Shown piece after piece: positions 25,099 through 37,194 of a stretch of 64,000 nt of DNA. Position 1 is the stretch's first letter, and each line of letters opens with the position of its first letter. The position numbers and the translations under genes are program-made. Origin of the DNA: Aphrophora alni (lineage: Eukaryota; Arthropoda; Insecta; Hemiptera; Aphrophoridae); contig OY740769.1 of the NCBI GenBank assembly GCA_963513935.1, forward strand, positions 104,325,762 through 104,389,761, given 5' to 3'. The notes under the pieces are model-generated. The model saw nothing but the letters and a program-made list of their open reading frames with translations, had not been told where the DNA came from and ran no database searches.

Positions 25099-25499
25099 TA
25101 TTTTTTTTCAGGCGGTCCCTTTATCTGAGCTGTTTTTTTATATAGTGGGTTTTTTTCAAAGTGTGGTTGGGTCTGCAGACATCCAGACTTTTTTGTGATT
25201 GGTACAATACTAGCAGAGATAAAATTAAGATTTTGTAAAGCCCTTGGCGTTATAAATTTTTGATCAACAGCATTTTGTGTTCATCACAAAGTGTTGTCAC
25301 ATCTTCTTTACCTTTTTTGTGTCCTTTTCAAGTTTAGAAGAGAAGCATTTTTTAGGGAACATTTTAAAAAAGAGACTGGCTTTGTCATAATTATAAATTT
25401 GGAATGGTGAACGAAAGTATGTTTGTAACCGCCTGGTTCATCATTTGCTTATATTTCACCTGTCACAGTAAACTGGCAGATTCCATACTATTCTTTCCA

Positions 25500-25915
25500 C
25501 TGCATTAACCACCCACCGACCAAAGGAAGGGTTGACATTGTAGATCTATTGTGCTCAGTATGTTACCACATCCCAAAAATCCAGAAGGTGGGACTATGGT
25601 AATTTTTTGAAAGAAATGGATATAACCAGGATAAATTCATTCAAGATTTTCCTAGCAAACAATAAAAATAAAAACGACACAAGAAAAAGTTGTATCAGCA
25701 TTGATTATGGAGTTCATGGAACAAAATCTAAAAATCCGAGCTCAGCTGAAAAACCTCTACGAGAATATACATATTTTTCTTCCTTAGAACCAAGAAAAAT
25801 CAAATGCCCAACCTATTTCTTCCATTATAAGACTGATCTGCCATATTTGTGGCCTACACAAGAATAATAAAACCAGATTCAATTGCAATAAGTGCAACAT
25901 ACATATTTCTTTTTG
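25500..25915 (+). pseudogene. piggyBac transposase C-terminal fragment
   Basis: Read across frameshifts, the plus strand gives NHPPTKGRVDIVDLLCSVCY, then TMVIF and EMDITRINSFKIFLANN, the conserved piggyBac order (a TKGGVDxxDxxC motif, then WPxxxFxxxxDxxxxNAxxx). It ends with RLICHICGLHKNNKTRFNCN and a following CNIHISFC, the C-terminal cysteine-rich zinc-binding region. The catalytic N-terminal two thirds are absent; the neighbouring Tigger fragment lies immediately to the left. No TTAA ends could be assigned. Confidence 0.7.
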
Positions 25916-27232
25916 TTTGTTAATAAATGGGAAACGCAAGGAAAATACAAGTAAATTGACATAAGTCGTAATTATTCTTGAAAAATTTATAATTAGTAAA
26001 TGAAAATTACTGAAAAATTTAATTTACATTTTGTGTATATCTTTTTTTTTGTAATAATTGGGAAGTACAAGGGAAAACAAAAATAAATGTATAATAGTCA
26101 TTATTATTTTTGAAAATACAAACTTCTAGTCAGTAAATGATCACTGTTGTATCCCATGAAGGTAAAGAACATGAAGCATGTACAGTAATAATCTAGACTT
26201 TGGTTATAATTCTTCACATTTCACTAAAATTTAATCCAAATCGCCTGAGTTAATATTGAGATATTCAAACGTTTACGATAGTTATTTTTTCCTTTTTAAC
26301 AGATAATTCCCAAACCAGGATGTTGTTGATGAATACGTTTGGTTTTGGTTCTTAGCTTTTAGTACGTATACATTAATATTTATAGTCTTCCTTTGCTACT
26401 TTCTTGTTTAACCTGATTATAGATTTACAACCTAGTCATTACACAATGTTTATGACCTATGTTGATTATGCTTATAACCAAGTGAATACAATTAAATGTT
26501 TAGTTAAAGATTTATAATCATGGTTATTGTTAAATGTGTATTGATTGAGTGAGGTTATAATTTTTTGTTTCTATGTATGTTTATGATGCTTGTAGCGTTC
26601 ATATAGCACGCTACATACATATTTTTTTTTTGGCTTAAGTCTTTCATGTAAGGAATAAAAATGTCTTAAACATAGATAAAATTTATCACGAGAATAACTT
26701 TGAACCAGGATAGGAGCTTCCTTTGCTACATGTTTGACAAGCACCACCGGTGTGTCATGTGATCAAGTCACTTGATGCGATTGTTTAACAGGAATGTTCA
26801 ATGTACCTCAACTCAAAACATGGTGGACGTGCTGTTCTCTTAGTTTCTGGTTAGGGCCATTCCGTGTCAAATCAACCAAAAATAAGTTTTTTAAAATTTT
26901 TGTATTTGTTAAGAAAATTATGAAAATCAGCCGGTAATATAGCTAAACAATCAGGTCAATTTTAAATCGCTTCTATTATGGAGTGGACTGCCTGTGAATG
27001 TTCAGAAATGGAAAAAATAGAAGGGCATCCATCACTTCCTCTCCCCTCCACAGTTATCTGCAGTCGACACTTGCTGCTCTAGGTTTCTTTATATCTAGGC
27101 TGTTCTGTTTGTCAAGTTGATTTTTCCCTTATAGGGACCTGTCAGTTGGTTTGTTACACTGTTGTTGAAAGTTGTGTCTCTTTTTATAAGTTAATGTTGG
27201 GAGTCAGTATTTGCTATGTCTATATCTAAATA
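25916..27232. other. AT-rich sequence, nothing recognised
   Basis: No exon or repeat end was identified. The part 26850-27232 probably belongs to the 5' region of the Tigger fragment that starts at 27233. Confidence 0.35.
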
Positions 27233-27707
27233 ATGAGTGTTCAAAACATTAACTTTAACGGAAAAAGTCATTGCTATCCGTGAAGTGGAATAGAGCGTTA
27301 AAAAAATTGCTGATAGCGAAAGATTTTGGAATACTGCCAAATATGTTATTTACGTATTTAATACTTAAGGAAAAAATAATGAATAACAAAAGTTGGAAAG
27401 GCCTGAAAAAGAGCAAGAGGACTAGAAAATCCTAATGTTGATGATTGCACACTTAAATGGTTTAAACAAGCACGAGACAAAAAAATCCCACTTGTGAAAG
27501 TGGATCACTTGTTCGTTCTAAAGCCGAGGAATTTACCATATTTTTTTAAATAAATGTAATTGTAAATAAAGTATTATACTGTAGGCTATTTGAAAATGAT
27601 GATTTCATGTGTAATAAATTTATTAAGTTTTTTTTACCTGAGCACCAAACTTTTCTAATTTGAATTTATTATTATTCCTTAATCTTCAAATTAAACAAGT
27701 TCTACTG
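27233..27707 (+). mobile_element. Tigger-type fragment with transposase N-terminus
   Basis: After ATG at 27233 (MSVQ), a frame at about 27255 reads LTLTEKVIAIREVE and continues with stops and shifts through ERPEKEQED and PNVDDCTLKWF-like pieces, the helix-turn-helix and CENP-B regions of a Tigger transposase. About 160 bases further on, the right end TTCAAATTAAACAAGTTCTA-CTG and TA close the copy. The catalytic core is deleted. The left end was not found. Confidence 0.65.
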
Positions 27708-27709
27708 TA

Positions 27710-28689
27710 TATTCTTTCTGTGGCCTAGTTAGCATTATTACAAGATTCAATTTTTGAACTAAGGGAGAAAAAGGAGCAATTTCTGAGCAGAATTTATTAA
27801 TATGTGTATGGTTTTAAACTTGATGTGTTACTAAATTCAACCATCAGGTCAGTTACGAATTTGTATCCGTTATACTAAAAAATTAATTGTATAAAATTAT
27901 ACATTCAAATTATAACTAACTACCTGATTAAAAAGTCACCTTATAAGCTTAGACACAGTTGGACTTTTCGCCAAGATGCATGCGCCACCGCCTTTGATCA
28001 TTAAAACGATAGTTTTATGTTGTGTTATTATACTGATAAACCATTATATGCAAAGCATTTTTGTTCCTAGTTTCATAGATACATACTCTGTGCCCGCTAC
28101 TGCCCATAGTTATTGTTACTTAACACATTACGTTGCTAATGTAATACTTCAACTTTATTTTGATTTTCTTAACCTTTGTTTATTTTCAGCTGCCAACATT
28201 ACTAATAATTAAATTTTAAACTGGAAAATTGAAGTAAAATGTACGAGTTATGTGTTAGTATTTGAAAGTATTAAATAATTCCTTATATAAATATTTATCT
28301 ATTTTAATATACAAAATGAAGATATTTCACATTATTCACAGTTCTAATAAAATATACTGCACTATTATTGAGTACATAATAACAGTGTTAGAAATTGAAA
28401 GCGAAATGCATTGTTCAATGCTAAGAACTACATAAGGATGATGGCATCACGTTTATTATTTAAAATGTTGAGAAATTGAATTCATGTTTTTAAAAACGTT
28501 CATACTTTCAACCTTGCTTTGATAGTAATGAAAGATGAAATTTGACAGTATTTACAGAAATGTGTGTTTTTACAAATAGATAACATTAAGCAGAAAAGAA
28601 CTCGTTTATAATTTTTTTGCAAATTGAGTTAAGATGCCAACTGAAAGTAGTTCATCTTACACATTTTGCAGAAAGAAACCAATCTAATA
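27710..28689. other. AT-rich sequence, nothing recognised
   Basis: The 78-codon open frame at 27976-28212 is hydrophobic but has no start, splice or family support. Confidence 0.35.
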
Positions 28690-28725
28690 TCCATTGACAA
28701 ATAATAATAATAATAAAAAAGAATA

Positions 28726-28885
28726 AATAAAGCAATAAAGCTAAAGTTTCAAAATGATTAACTTTAATGTATATATTATATTAACAGCAGATATTTCTTT
28801 AGTTTTATTGCTTTATTTAATCCTTGAAAATGGAGTTTCAATAAGAAATATCTGCTGTTACATTAAATATAAAAAAAGAATAATT
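28726..28885. repeat. Nested inverted repeat related to the Tigger-type palindrome
   Basis: Two pairs of arms are seen: AAATAAAGCAATAAAGCTAAAG with its near inverse at about 28798-28819, and ATTAACAGCAGATATTTCTT with its inverse at about 28842-28864. The outer and right-hand parts match 54540-54610 (GGAGTTTCAA, AGAAATATCTGCTGTTACAT), so this is a diverged relative without recognisable Tigger ends. Confidence 0.65.
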
Positions 28886-28889
28886 GCTG

Positions 28890-31380
28890 AAAGATGAAAT
28901 TGTGATTTTAGGAGAAAAGAACTAAAGGTTTTGTTGTGTTGACTCACAGTTTTATTAAATAACTCTAAACTATTTGTCAAAACATACATGTTGTCAGTTA
29001 CATACAACTATTTATATAGACCTACACTATATGCACAGACAAATTCACAGATATTTATACAGAAATAGATTTATATCACTCTTTTAACTTTAATGCTTGA
29101 TTAAGACAATTTAAGTATTTTACTACAATAGGTTTACAACTATCAGGCCTATTATAGCAATCAGTTGAGCCTAATTGGCCATATGCAGAGCGTGAATCAT
29201 TTTCTGTACAGTCAGCACCACCATGTAATAGCTCAACATCACTATATTATTTCAATTTTAATTTATAGACTTTAAACAAAATATTGACGATAATTTAACC
29301 TAATAATGACAAAAATATTTATAAAGCTTTTAACATTTATATAAAGAATGTAACAAAGATTACATATTAAGTAAAATTTTATTTAAAGATAACATTGAAT
29401 ACACTATTCTACATATAGTTCAAATTCAGCACTGTATTCAGCACTGTAATTCAAAATTGCTTGTGCCAATTTTACAATAACCCAACGTTAAAAAAAAGAA
29501 AAAAGAATGGAAGAATGGGCTTTTCCCAGGGTGGAGAAGGGTAAGAAACATATGTTAATTTAGATTTAAGGAAAATCAACTAGGGGCTAAGTCCCAAACA
29601 ATTAAAATGAATATAGCTCGATAAAGAGTTTAATTAACATGTATGAAATGGTAATGTGATTTTGAAATGGACATTTTGAAATCGAATTGGGAGTATTAAA
29701 ATTGTTGACATAAGTTCAATTATTCTCTATCACACATGAAAAGAAAATATCACAGTTATATTGTTCTACCCTTAGGCTCAATAGTTTTTACTGGGGTTCT
29801 AGTATTTAGAATCAAAATGGGTGGAAATGAATATCATAAAATGGAATGATCTCGCCAGTGTACCACGTTCAGTTTTCTTTATATTCTTCCTGTTGTATCT
29901 CGACTTATCATAAAGAAAAAACTTTTACTAAAAAAAGCACTATTTAAAATCTCTTTGAAACTAATCTGGATGAAGTAGAAGGATAATGCGGGCAAATCTG
30001 TATTTTTGATTCCTGGCTTTTCAAATACGTCTGGTCTACTTCAAGCCTTCCTCAATAATGTTTAATTCTCAGGGTGCACCAAATCGGCCTCTCGGAAGTT
30101 TTGAAAATCTCGCCTTCTGTATTTCATTGTATCACTTGCATGTGCATTAGTGCAGTGTATTGGTATGAATTATGAAATGATTATTCTTCTATGAAATATA
30201 AGTTAATGATATAATTTTGGAGTCAGGGTATTTTAAAATAGAAAAATATTTATTGAACATATTAGGTTAAATAACTTCTCTTAATAGTTACATATCTAAT
30301 TTTATTACTTAATTTATATAATTATTTGGAAGGATTATGCAGAGCAAATACTTCACAAAGGAATGAACTTTTAAGGACCAATTGGGAAGCAAGTTGCCAG
30401 TGAGGTGGGAGTTCCGATAAGCTGGCTAAAATAGTTGCATGTCTTCCATGTTTAAAACAGTAACCAATGTTAATTTACATTTTATAACTAATTTTCAGTA
30501 TTTGGAGATTTCATAGAAAGGATTTTTGATATAGAAATTTATGTTCTATATCTAGTGATTTAAGTCCTTTTCTCCTTTCTCTAATTATTTCATAATCTTC
30601 AAATTACGGTGTTAGGCCAAAAGTCATTTTTAGACAGATTTTAAGATTGAGATATCTTTGCTTAAGAAACAGGACTGCCTAAGTAATATTTTTTAACAAT
30701 ATGCGTTATTGGTATCCATGTTCGCAAATTTTACAGCGCATCTACCAGTGTAGTTAGTTCACCAAATTTCTAACAGAAAGTGCTGGCATCGCAAATGAAA
30801 CAGCAGCGCCTATCGGTCGTTAGTACAGCACAATATTATAGCCCGTGAGCACATTGCATAGTGTGTCTGTTCTTTGTCATAATGTATTGTAGTTAATTGT
30901 ATATTATTATAAGTATAGTGTCTTATTATTGTATAGTTTAATAATCACTTTATACAAATTTTGATAAAAACAAGGATTAGTTTGTTGCTATGAAAGTTAA
31001 ACAAAGTTTTTTAGACTAAAAATAGCGGAGACAAAATGGCACCACCTCCAAGAACTAAAGGCCCTTATTCCCGCTGACTGTCACGATCTCTATAACAATA
31101 TTACCTTCAAAAAAAAAAAAAAAAAACAGGGTGAACGAGCCAGTCTTCAGGCATGTCAAAGAACAACAACACTATTAAAAAGAACCGTAATTAATAGAGT
31201 AAGTTGGGAAAAGAATGCATCATTCATGGCTAATTTTTTTTATATCAGCTAGTTTAAGCCGACTCTGAAACCAACTATGCAATCAATTAACTATAAAGTC
31301 TATTAGAGTTATTAAAAGTGTTGCTGTTAGTCTATTAATCTAAGTTCGGTTCATTATGTTAATGGTTAAACGTATAACTT
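28890..31380. other. AT-rich sequence, nothing recognised
   Basis: A more GC-rich patch at 30770-31130 includes an in-frame ATG (31034) followed soon by stops and a poly-A run at 31109-31126. No gene could be supported. Confidence 0.35.
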
Positions 31381-31699
31381 TTAACCCTCCAACCGCCTAC
31401 TATAAATATTGCCATTTTTCGCCTTTTTTAATCCTTTTGAAAAAAATCAAAAATAGTAATTTTCAAAATTACTATTCAAAACCCTATTTTGTAATGTAGT
31501 TGTGAATAGAAAATTTTCTAACAAAATTGGTCTGCTCCTTCGTTAACAACTTCAGCACTAATTTTTCAGACACACTGCAAGGTGAAATTTCTATTTAAAT
31601 TGGAATGCACCAAAACAGTGTTTGTCCTCATCATGTTTTAATAGTGATACGATGGTGTTGCATGGTCAATGACTTCGTTGTGGGCCTACTGTAAGATGA

Positions 31700-31863
31700 A
31701 TCGCTCTCTACCAATGTGCGGCCACCTTTGAAATATTTTACCATCCCTTAATTTGGGCATCATCACCAAAAGGCTCCTGAATCTTCCTAATGGCTTCTAC
31801 ATAGGTGTTCCCAAGATTGGCACAAAATTTGATGAAATATCATTGCTCAATTTGTTCTGACAT
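31700..31863 (-). mobile_element. Mariner-type helix-turn-helix fragment
   Basis: The minus strand from ATG at 31863 reads MSEQIEQ, then, after a stop, FIKFCANLGNTYVEAIRKIQ and FGDDAQIKGW. This is the HTH_48-like N-terminal DNA-binding segment of mariner-related transposases. It is damaged and no DDE core or ends were found. Confidence 0.6.
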
Positions 31864-32674
31864 TTTGTTGAAAATAGAGTATTGAGTTCCGATGGGCAAT
31901 TAGGACACTACCTCACTCAAAGTTGACTCATGCTCTCGATTGATAGGGAAAACAATCATATATGCATATGACGGTATCCTCCACCAGAGGTCACCTCCCG
32001 TACCTCATTTGTTTCTACATGGAAAATTCAAATTTGATACTTAAAACTTATATATAAAAATGTCTTAAAACATATATTTTGAAATCTATGAAATATTACT
32101 TAAAAAAATAAGGAAACTTAGTTTTTTTATATCTTGTTTTTTTAATATATGTACAAAAAATATGTGATATGGTAATCATAGTGAAATGTCAAGAGCAAAA
32201 TTTGTATTGATTTATTTTTCAATTAATTAATTACACAAAAAAACTTAAATTGAATAAAAAATACTCATTTAGAATGTAATGAAAAAAGTGGTGTATAACA
32301 AATTACATAAATATTGTATTTTATAATTGTTATGTAAATTGAACTGCATGCCCTGTAATATACACCAAAACAGGCTCCCACTAAAGGTTAGACTGATTAC
32401 ACCGCGTCTAGGGTTTATTAATTTTAAAAAAGTAGAAAGTTATTTTCAGTTTTATAGCACCAGAGTTGAAAATTTCTTTTTTATCATTTATGCTATCAAT
32501 CTAATAAAAGCTAACTTAAATTTTTATTTAAGAAGACTTTCTTTTTATAATATTATAAGTACATTGATTTAGATTAGGCATTTTTAATAATAATTGAGAT
32601 ATATATAAGTTTAAACATGGAAATTAGGTGAATGCAATTGTAATTAAAACAGTGTTATAATGTATTTGTTTAAG
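31864..32674. other. Intron end before first zinc-finger exon
   Basis: AT-rich. The last 35 bases (ATTAAAACAGTGTTATAATG then TATTTGTTTAAG) closely match those before the exon at 60093. Confidence 0.5.
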
Positions 32675-34147
32675 ATCCCGAGTGATCGTGGAACAAATGG
32701 AGATGTTATTAATTGCATAAACAATAAAACATATCAAAATCCAGAGGCATTGGGTGATGACATGGTTGTAAGTAAAGCTTGCATTAATAGAATCATTGAG
32801 CTTATAGAAAAAAATGAACAGTTTCCAAAATCATGCAATGCAGGGAAGATTTCTCCAAGTGATAGTGTTTACTCATGTTCAAAATGTGGTGATCGTTTTG
32901 GCGATAGTCAATTTATTGTAACACTTAAAGAAAAAACGAAAAAGAAATTTGAATGTCATACTTGTAACAAAGTTTTTATGTTTAGAAATAGTTTAAACAC
33001 ACATTTACTCACTCATACTGGTGATAAGCCATACAAATGTCATATATGTGATTATGCTTCCTTTGTTAACAAAAATATGATACGTCATATGTTGATTCAT
33101 GTAGGCGAAAAAGCATTCAAGTGTGATATATGTCCAAAAGCATTTGTAGCCAAGAAACAATTAAATATACACATGCAAATTCATAATAATATTAAACCTT
33201 ACAAGTGTGATCAGTGTGAAAAAGCTTTTGTTAATCAAAATGGGCTAAGAAATCATAAACTTACACATTTGGATGTCAAACTAAGGACCAAGAAAAAGCT
33301 TACATGTAGTGTATGTGATTATAGTAGCTTCGTAAACAGGAATATGAGACGACATATGTTGATTCATGTAGAAGAAAAACCATTCACATGTGGTGTATGT
33401 GATAAAGCATTTGTAACGGAACAAAAACTAAATAAGCACAAGGAAACTCACAATACTGTTAAACCTTATAAGTGTGATCTGTGTGATAGAGCATTTGTAA
33501 ATAAGGAGGGAATGAGAAGTCATAAAGTTTTTCATTCGGATGTGCTTAAATATAAGTGCAAATATTGTGATAAAGGTTATAAGTATAAGTGTTTGTTAAA
33601 AAATCATGAAGAGGCCCATGAGGGTCCAGTGAAATGTGAGATTTGTTGTAAAGAATTTAAAACTAGGAATGGTTTGGCATCGCACAACCAAATCCATCAT
33701 AGCGGTATGGAATGTAAATATATTTGTGAAATTTGTGGTAAATCGTTTATAGTTCTCTCAAGGTTAAAATCTCATAAAACAATGCACGCTGATGGTAAAC
33801 CAATGGAGTGTGATATTTGTAATAAAAAATTCCCACATAAACGTTCTTTGAGAGTTCATAAGAGACTCGTACACTTCAAAAATAAAGTAGATCAATGTGA
33901 TATTTGTGGGAAAAAATTTAAACATGCTGCTACATTAAAAATTCATATGAACACTGTACATTCTGATGGACAGAAATACAACTGTGATATTTGTGATGCA
34001 ACTTTTACACAAAAATCTGCTTTGAGAACCCATACAAAGATTATACATGTGGGGCTAGAACCTCATTCTTGCCAGCTTTGTGGACAAACATTTAAGTGGA
34101 AACAAACATTTGACAAACATACTTTAAAATGTGTTGGAAATCAATAA
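32675..34147 (+). CDS. Zinc-finger terminal exon 1 (14 fingers)
   Basis: The exon follows TATTTGTTTAAG and is open in phase 0 for 490 codons to TAA. An in-frame ATG sits 15 bases upstream at 32660, but it lies in sequence conserved as intron, so splicing is preferred over initiation there. The N-terminal 90 residues contain MVVSKACINRIIELIEKNEQ and a lone CSKC pair. Thirteen C2H2 fingers follow (about residues 92-460), then a last C2HC finger (CQLCGQTFKWKQTFDKHTLK-C). Fingers 2-4 and 5-7 are duplicates of one another. The product would be a nuclear, sequence-specific DNA-binding protein; its targets are unknown. Confidence 0.85.
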   Translation: MPSDRGTNGDVINCINNKTYQNPEALGDDMVVSKACINRIIELIEKNEQFPKSCNAGKISPSDSVYSCSKCGDRFGDSQFIVTLKEKTKKKFECHTCNKVFMFRNSLNTHLLTHTGDKPYKCHICDYASFVNKNMIRHMLIHVGEKAFKCDICPKAFVAKKQLNIHMQIHNNIKPYKCDQCEKAFVNQNGLRNHKLTHLDVKLRTKKKLTCSVCDYSSFVNRNMRRHMLIHVEEKPFTCGVCDKAFVTEQKLNKHKETHNTVKPYKCDLCDRAFVNKEGMRSHKVFHSDVLKYKCKYCDKGYKYKCLLKNHEEAHEGPVKCEICCKEFKTRNGLASHNQIHHSGMECKYICEICGKSFIVLSRLKSHKTMHADGKPMECDICNKKFPHKRSLRVHKRLVHFKNKVDQCDICGKKFKHAATLKIHMNTVHSDGQKYNCDICDATFTQKSALRTHTKIIHVGLEPHSCQLCGQTFKWKQTFDKHTLKCVGNQ

Positions 34148-34710
34148 TTGGATCAACCGATGTTTATATCAGTATAGACTGTGTATATAATCAGTAAATA
34201 TAAAAGTAGTAATTGTTTGTATGAAGTGTATACAAAACATATGAACCTTTGGTTATTTTAATAATATTTAATTCCATACTGATAACTTTATTTACATTGA
34301 ATTCTTTTTCTCGTATGTCAGAATGATGAACAATATTTTGTGTGAAAATGTCACCTTAAATATTAACTTCTACTTTAACATTCTCCTTCAGTACAGAATT
34401 TTTCAACTTATAGCCAGCAAAGAATTTCATGGTTAGTTGATGCAAAGATCGGTTATAGCGAGTAGATAATCCATTACTTCTTTAAAAAGTATTGATTAGT
34501 TGAACTGTCTGAATGGGCAGCTTGTAAGTGCACTTTTTCATCTACCAAACAAATTTTGGACTTTTGTAATTTTTATTTTTATTTACACACAGAATATTTT
34601 TAGTATTTCACAATATCTGGTGTTGCATTAATCATTTTGTCTAATCTTATGTAGTTAATCATTGTAATTTCAAACCTGCCCAAAAACAAAATATATAAAT
34701 ATGGCTTTGT
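34148..34710. other. Probable 3' untranslated region of exon 1
   Basis: AT-rich with no canonical AATAAA; a TATAAA variant occurs at about 34198. No gene seen. Confidence 0.35.
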
Positions 34711-34714
34711 TTAA

Positions 34715-35926
34715 CTCGTTTAGTGCTACCAGTAATGTTATAAAACTTTTCCCAGGAGCTGCATTGCTATTTTCCAATATACTTTTATATTTGCTTCGAA
34801 TATGCAAAACACTTACCTCTATGTTATATATTATAAATATATATATTATTTCCTTTCTTCCTATATATATACTTCCTATATATATACTTACTATATATAT
34901 AGGCGTCTGCCGCTCCCAGTACAAAATTTTTCGGTATTTTCCATTGAGTGCTGTGGGCGGCCCATAGGCGTCCACACAATTTTTTTTCTACTGAATGTGC
35001 ATTTAATTCTATGTTTGAATGCCTTGTGTTGTAATGTACATTAGTAAGTTTATCAGGATTTGGGACAAAAATATAGTATTTAGTTTAACAATTAAATGTT
35101 TGTAAAGTTCAACAATTTTACAAAGCTAGGCTATTATCTTCTCAAATTTCAAAAATCTAAAAGAACAATTATTACTACATAAAAACATTTGAAAAAAAAT
35201 TGTTTTCTATTATTTAATTATTTACAATCACATTAATACGATTATATTTATTTCTAGGCTTATTCCTTATGGTAATTTTTGAAGCACAGAGTCAGGTATA
35301 AACCGGGTTGTAAGGCAATGGTAGATTGTGTCCTTCCGAGGATTATTTTCCATCTTCCAATATTTACATTTGTTTCTCATCACTCGTCTGTTTTGGCGTA
35401 CTTGACATTTAGAAGGTAGTAGTAGTAACATTTACTACTGTTATTTTACAGTGTTTCACAGTCATTTTCAAAATTGTTTGTAAGCCTAGAATTAGAAGAA
35501 CTTGTTTATCAGGTTTGTAGACTAAATTTCACTATCATCATCGGATTCTTCCAGGTCATAATCTGCATCTCTATCATCATCAAACAGGTTCTCATCACTA
35601 GAAACCTACTCTTCTCTCAGTCTAAATATAATTGATCTATTTCACTTACTGTAAAATTGTATATATCCATATTATCATCATTATATTTTCTTTTTCTAGA
35701 CTACGATGAACCTTGATTTTCATCGGAAATTTTTAGTACTACGAACTTTCATGGAACCACGAACGTATGTCAATGAAGTATCACCAAAAAACCACATTAC
35801 ATAATATTATAACCTCAAAAGTAAACTATCAGCTAGTAATTTCTTACTAAAAGTAGTATTACACAAAGCCGCGCAGATAACCTATCAATGCGCGGACGCC
35901 GATTGGCGCCCATAGCACTGAACGTG
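34715..35926 (-). mobile_element. piggyBac-type non-autonomous element
   Basis: TTAA at 34711-34714 precedes CTCGTTTAGTGCTA; the right end is its inverse (TAGCACTGAACGTG) followed by TTGA, a mutated target copy. Near both ends are related GC-rich blocks (GCGGCCCATAGGCGTCCA on the left, GACGCCGATTGGCGCCCATA on the right). A minus-strand acidic segment (about 35525-35600) with SSDENLFDDDRDADYDLEES resembles the N-terminus of piggyBac transposases. No catalytic domain remains. Confidence 0.75.
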
Positions 35927-36289
35927 TTGAGATATCTGTTTTTAAAATGTTGACTGTAATCAAACCATTATGTCATTTTTATTGATTGGTTTTAAATGTA
36001 AAAGGGACATGTTTCATCACAATTTTTACTGTCTGGTTAAAAATATGTTCTCATTCTGTTTCATATTTTAGAAAATAATTCAGTAAGGATTAGATATTAT
36101 TTTGGTCCAAATTATTATTTTTTGTAATATAGATGAATCGTCTATTTTCATTCATTTTCTTGCCACTTATGGCAGAAAGTTTTGAACAAAAAATTTAAAA
36201 TAGGTCAAAAACTAATTTGCTGTCGCGTTTTATGTAAGTGCATGTTTCTAGCTTATTTCAGAGTGGTAGAGTAATCATAAACACAATCA

Positions 36290-37194
36290 CAGTGAAACTT
36301 CCAAATATCAGACACTGCTCTGAACACACAAAATTCCGCAATTGAGAAGTGTCTGCTACCGGGAGAGATATAGGCCAGCTGATAACGCATTGTAAACAAC
36401 CAGAATAGCATCTTATAACGATATTGAACACGTTCAGAAAATTTAAATTGTGAACTTAAATTATATGTTCATTAACTTACTGTATAATAAAAGGACATTA
36501 CTTTAATGCATATATGGTCGATAAAAGTGAAATAAATTAAACATTGGTATTGTTTTACGATTGTCTACTGTATTATCAAAGTTTTTTAGTACAACAGGCT
36601 TAATGGTTTTAATTTCAAAAAATGCACAATAAAGCACAAATTTGTAAATTAAATAATATTCTTTATTACTACAGTACTCAGTAATAATATTTAGTATAAT
36701 AATCGTACTACAGTACTGAATAAACAAAGACGCAAATTAGGAAAATGTAAATTTAAAAGGGAGAAAATCAATCTAGGTAAGCTTTAAAGTTAAACTTTGA
36801 GAGACATCACAATAGACAACTATACTACACACTGTTCTTGTGGGAACTTATTGAAACTGAATTCCTGAAGGACACCGATGACTGCTGTACAAAAGACACA
36901 AAGAAAGCAAACCTGGTTTCCAGGTAATTACCGAACAGACATTCCAATGTGTGTTTTGAGACATCTATAACTTCCTAGAAAAAGGTGATATTTTATGGTT
37001 CATTGTCCGTTATTCGGAAGTTTCAACTGACCCATTGGCCATCAATTTCATGTCCTTGTCCGTTTTTGGGAAAGTCCGTTATTTAGAAACACTACAAAGA
37101 CCCAGAAAAGCATGATCCCGGTCAGGGAATACAAAAATGTCCTTTATTAGGAGTGGCCGCTAATTAGAAGTGTCCGTTAAAGGAAGTTTCACTG
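36290..37194. mobile_element. pogo/Tigger-like non-autonomous element
   Basis: CAGTGAAACTTCC at 36290 and its exact inverse at 37182-37194 form the tips; the right flank is TA, the left is CA (probably a mutated TA). The right half contains at least four GTCCGTTA(T/A)-like subterminal repeats (for example 37008, 37074, 37172), suggesting binding sites. No transposase sequence was found in the 905 bases. Confidence 0.7.

Noticed and set aside
31381..32060. TTAACCCTCCAACCG as the left end of a third piggyBac-type element
   Set aside because: No matching right end or coding trace was found, and the interior carries a mariner-type fragment instead.
32660..32674. ATG upstream of terminal exon 1 as the translation start
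   Set aside because: The same bases precede exon 3, and exon 2 has no ATG there; all three fit a splice acceptor better.
34701..35044. Overlapping open frames of 80 to 100 codons on both strands
   Set aside because: They come from TATATA-rich sequence within the piggyBac-type element and have repetitive composition.
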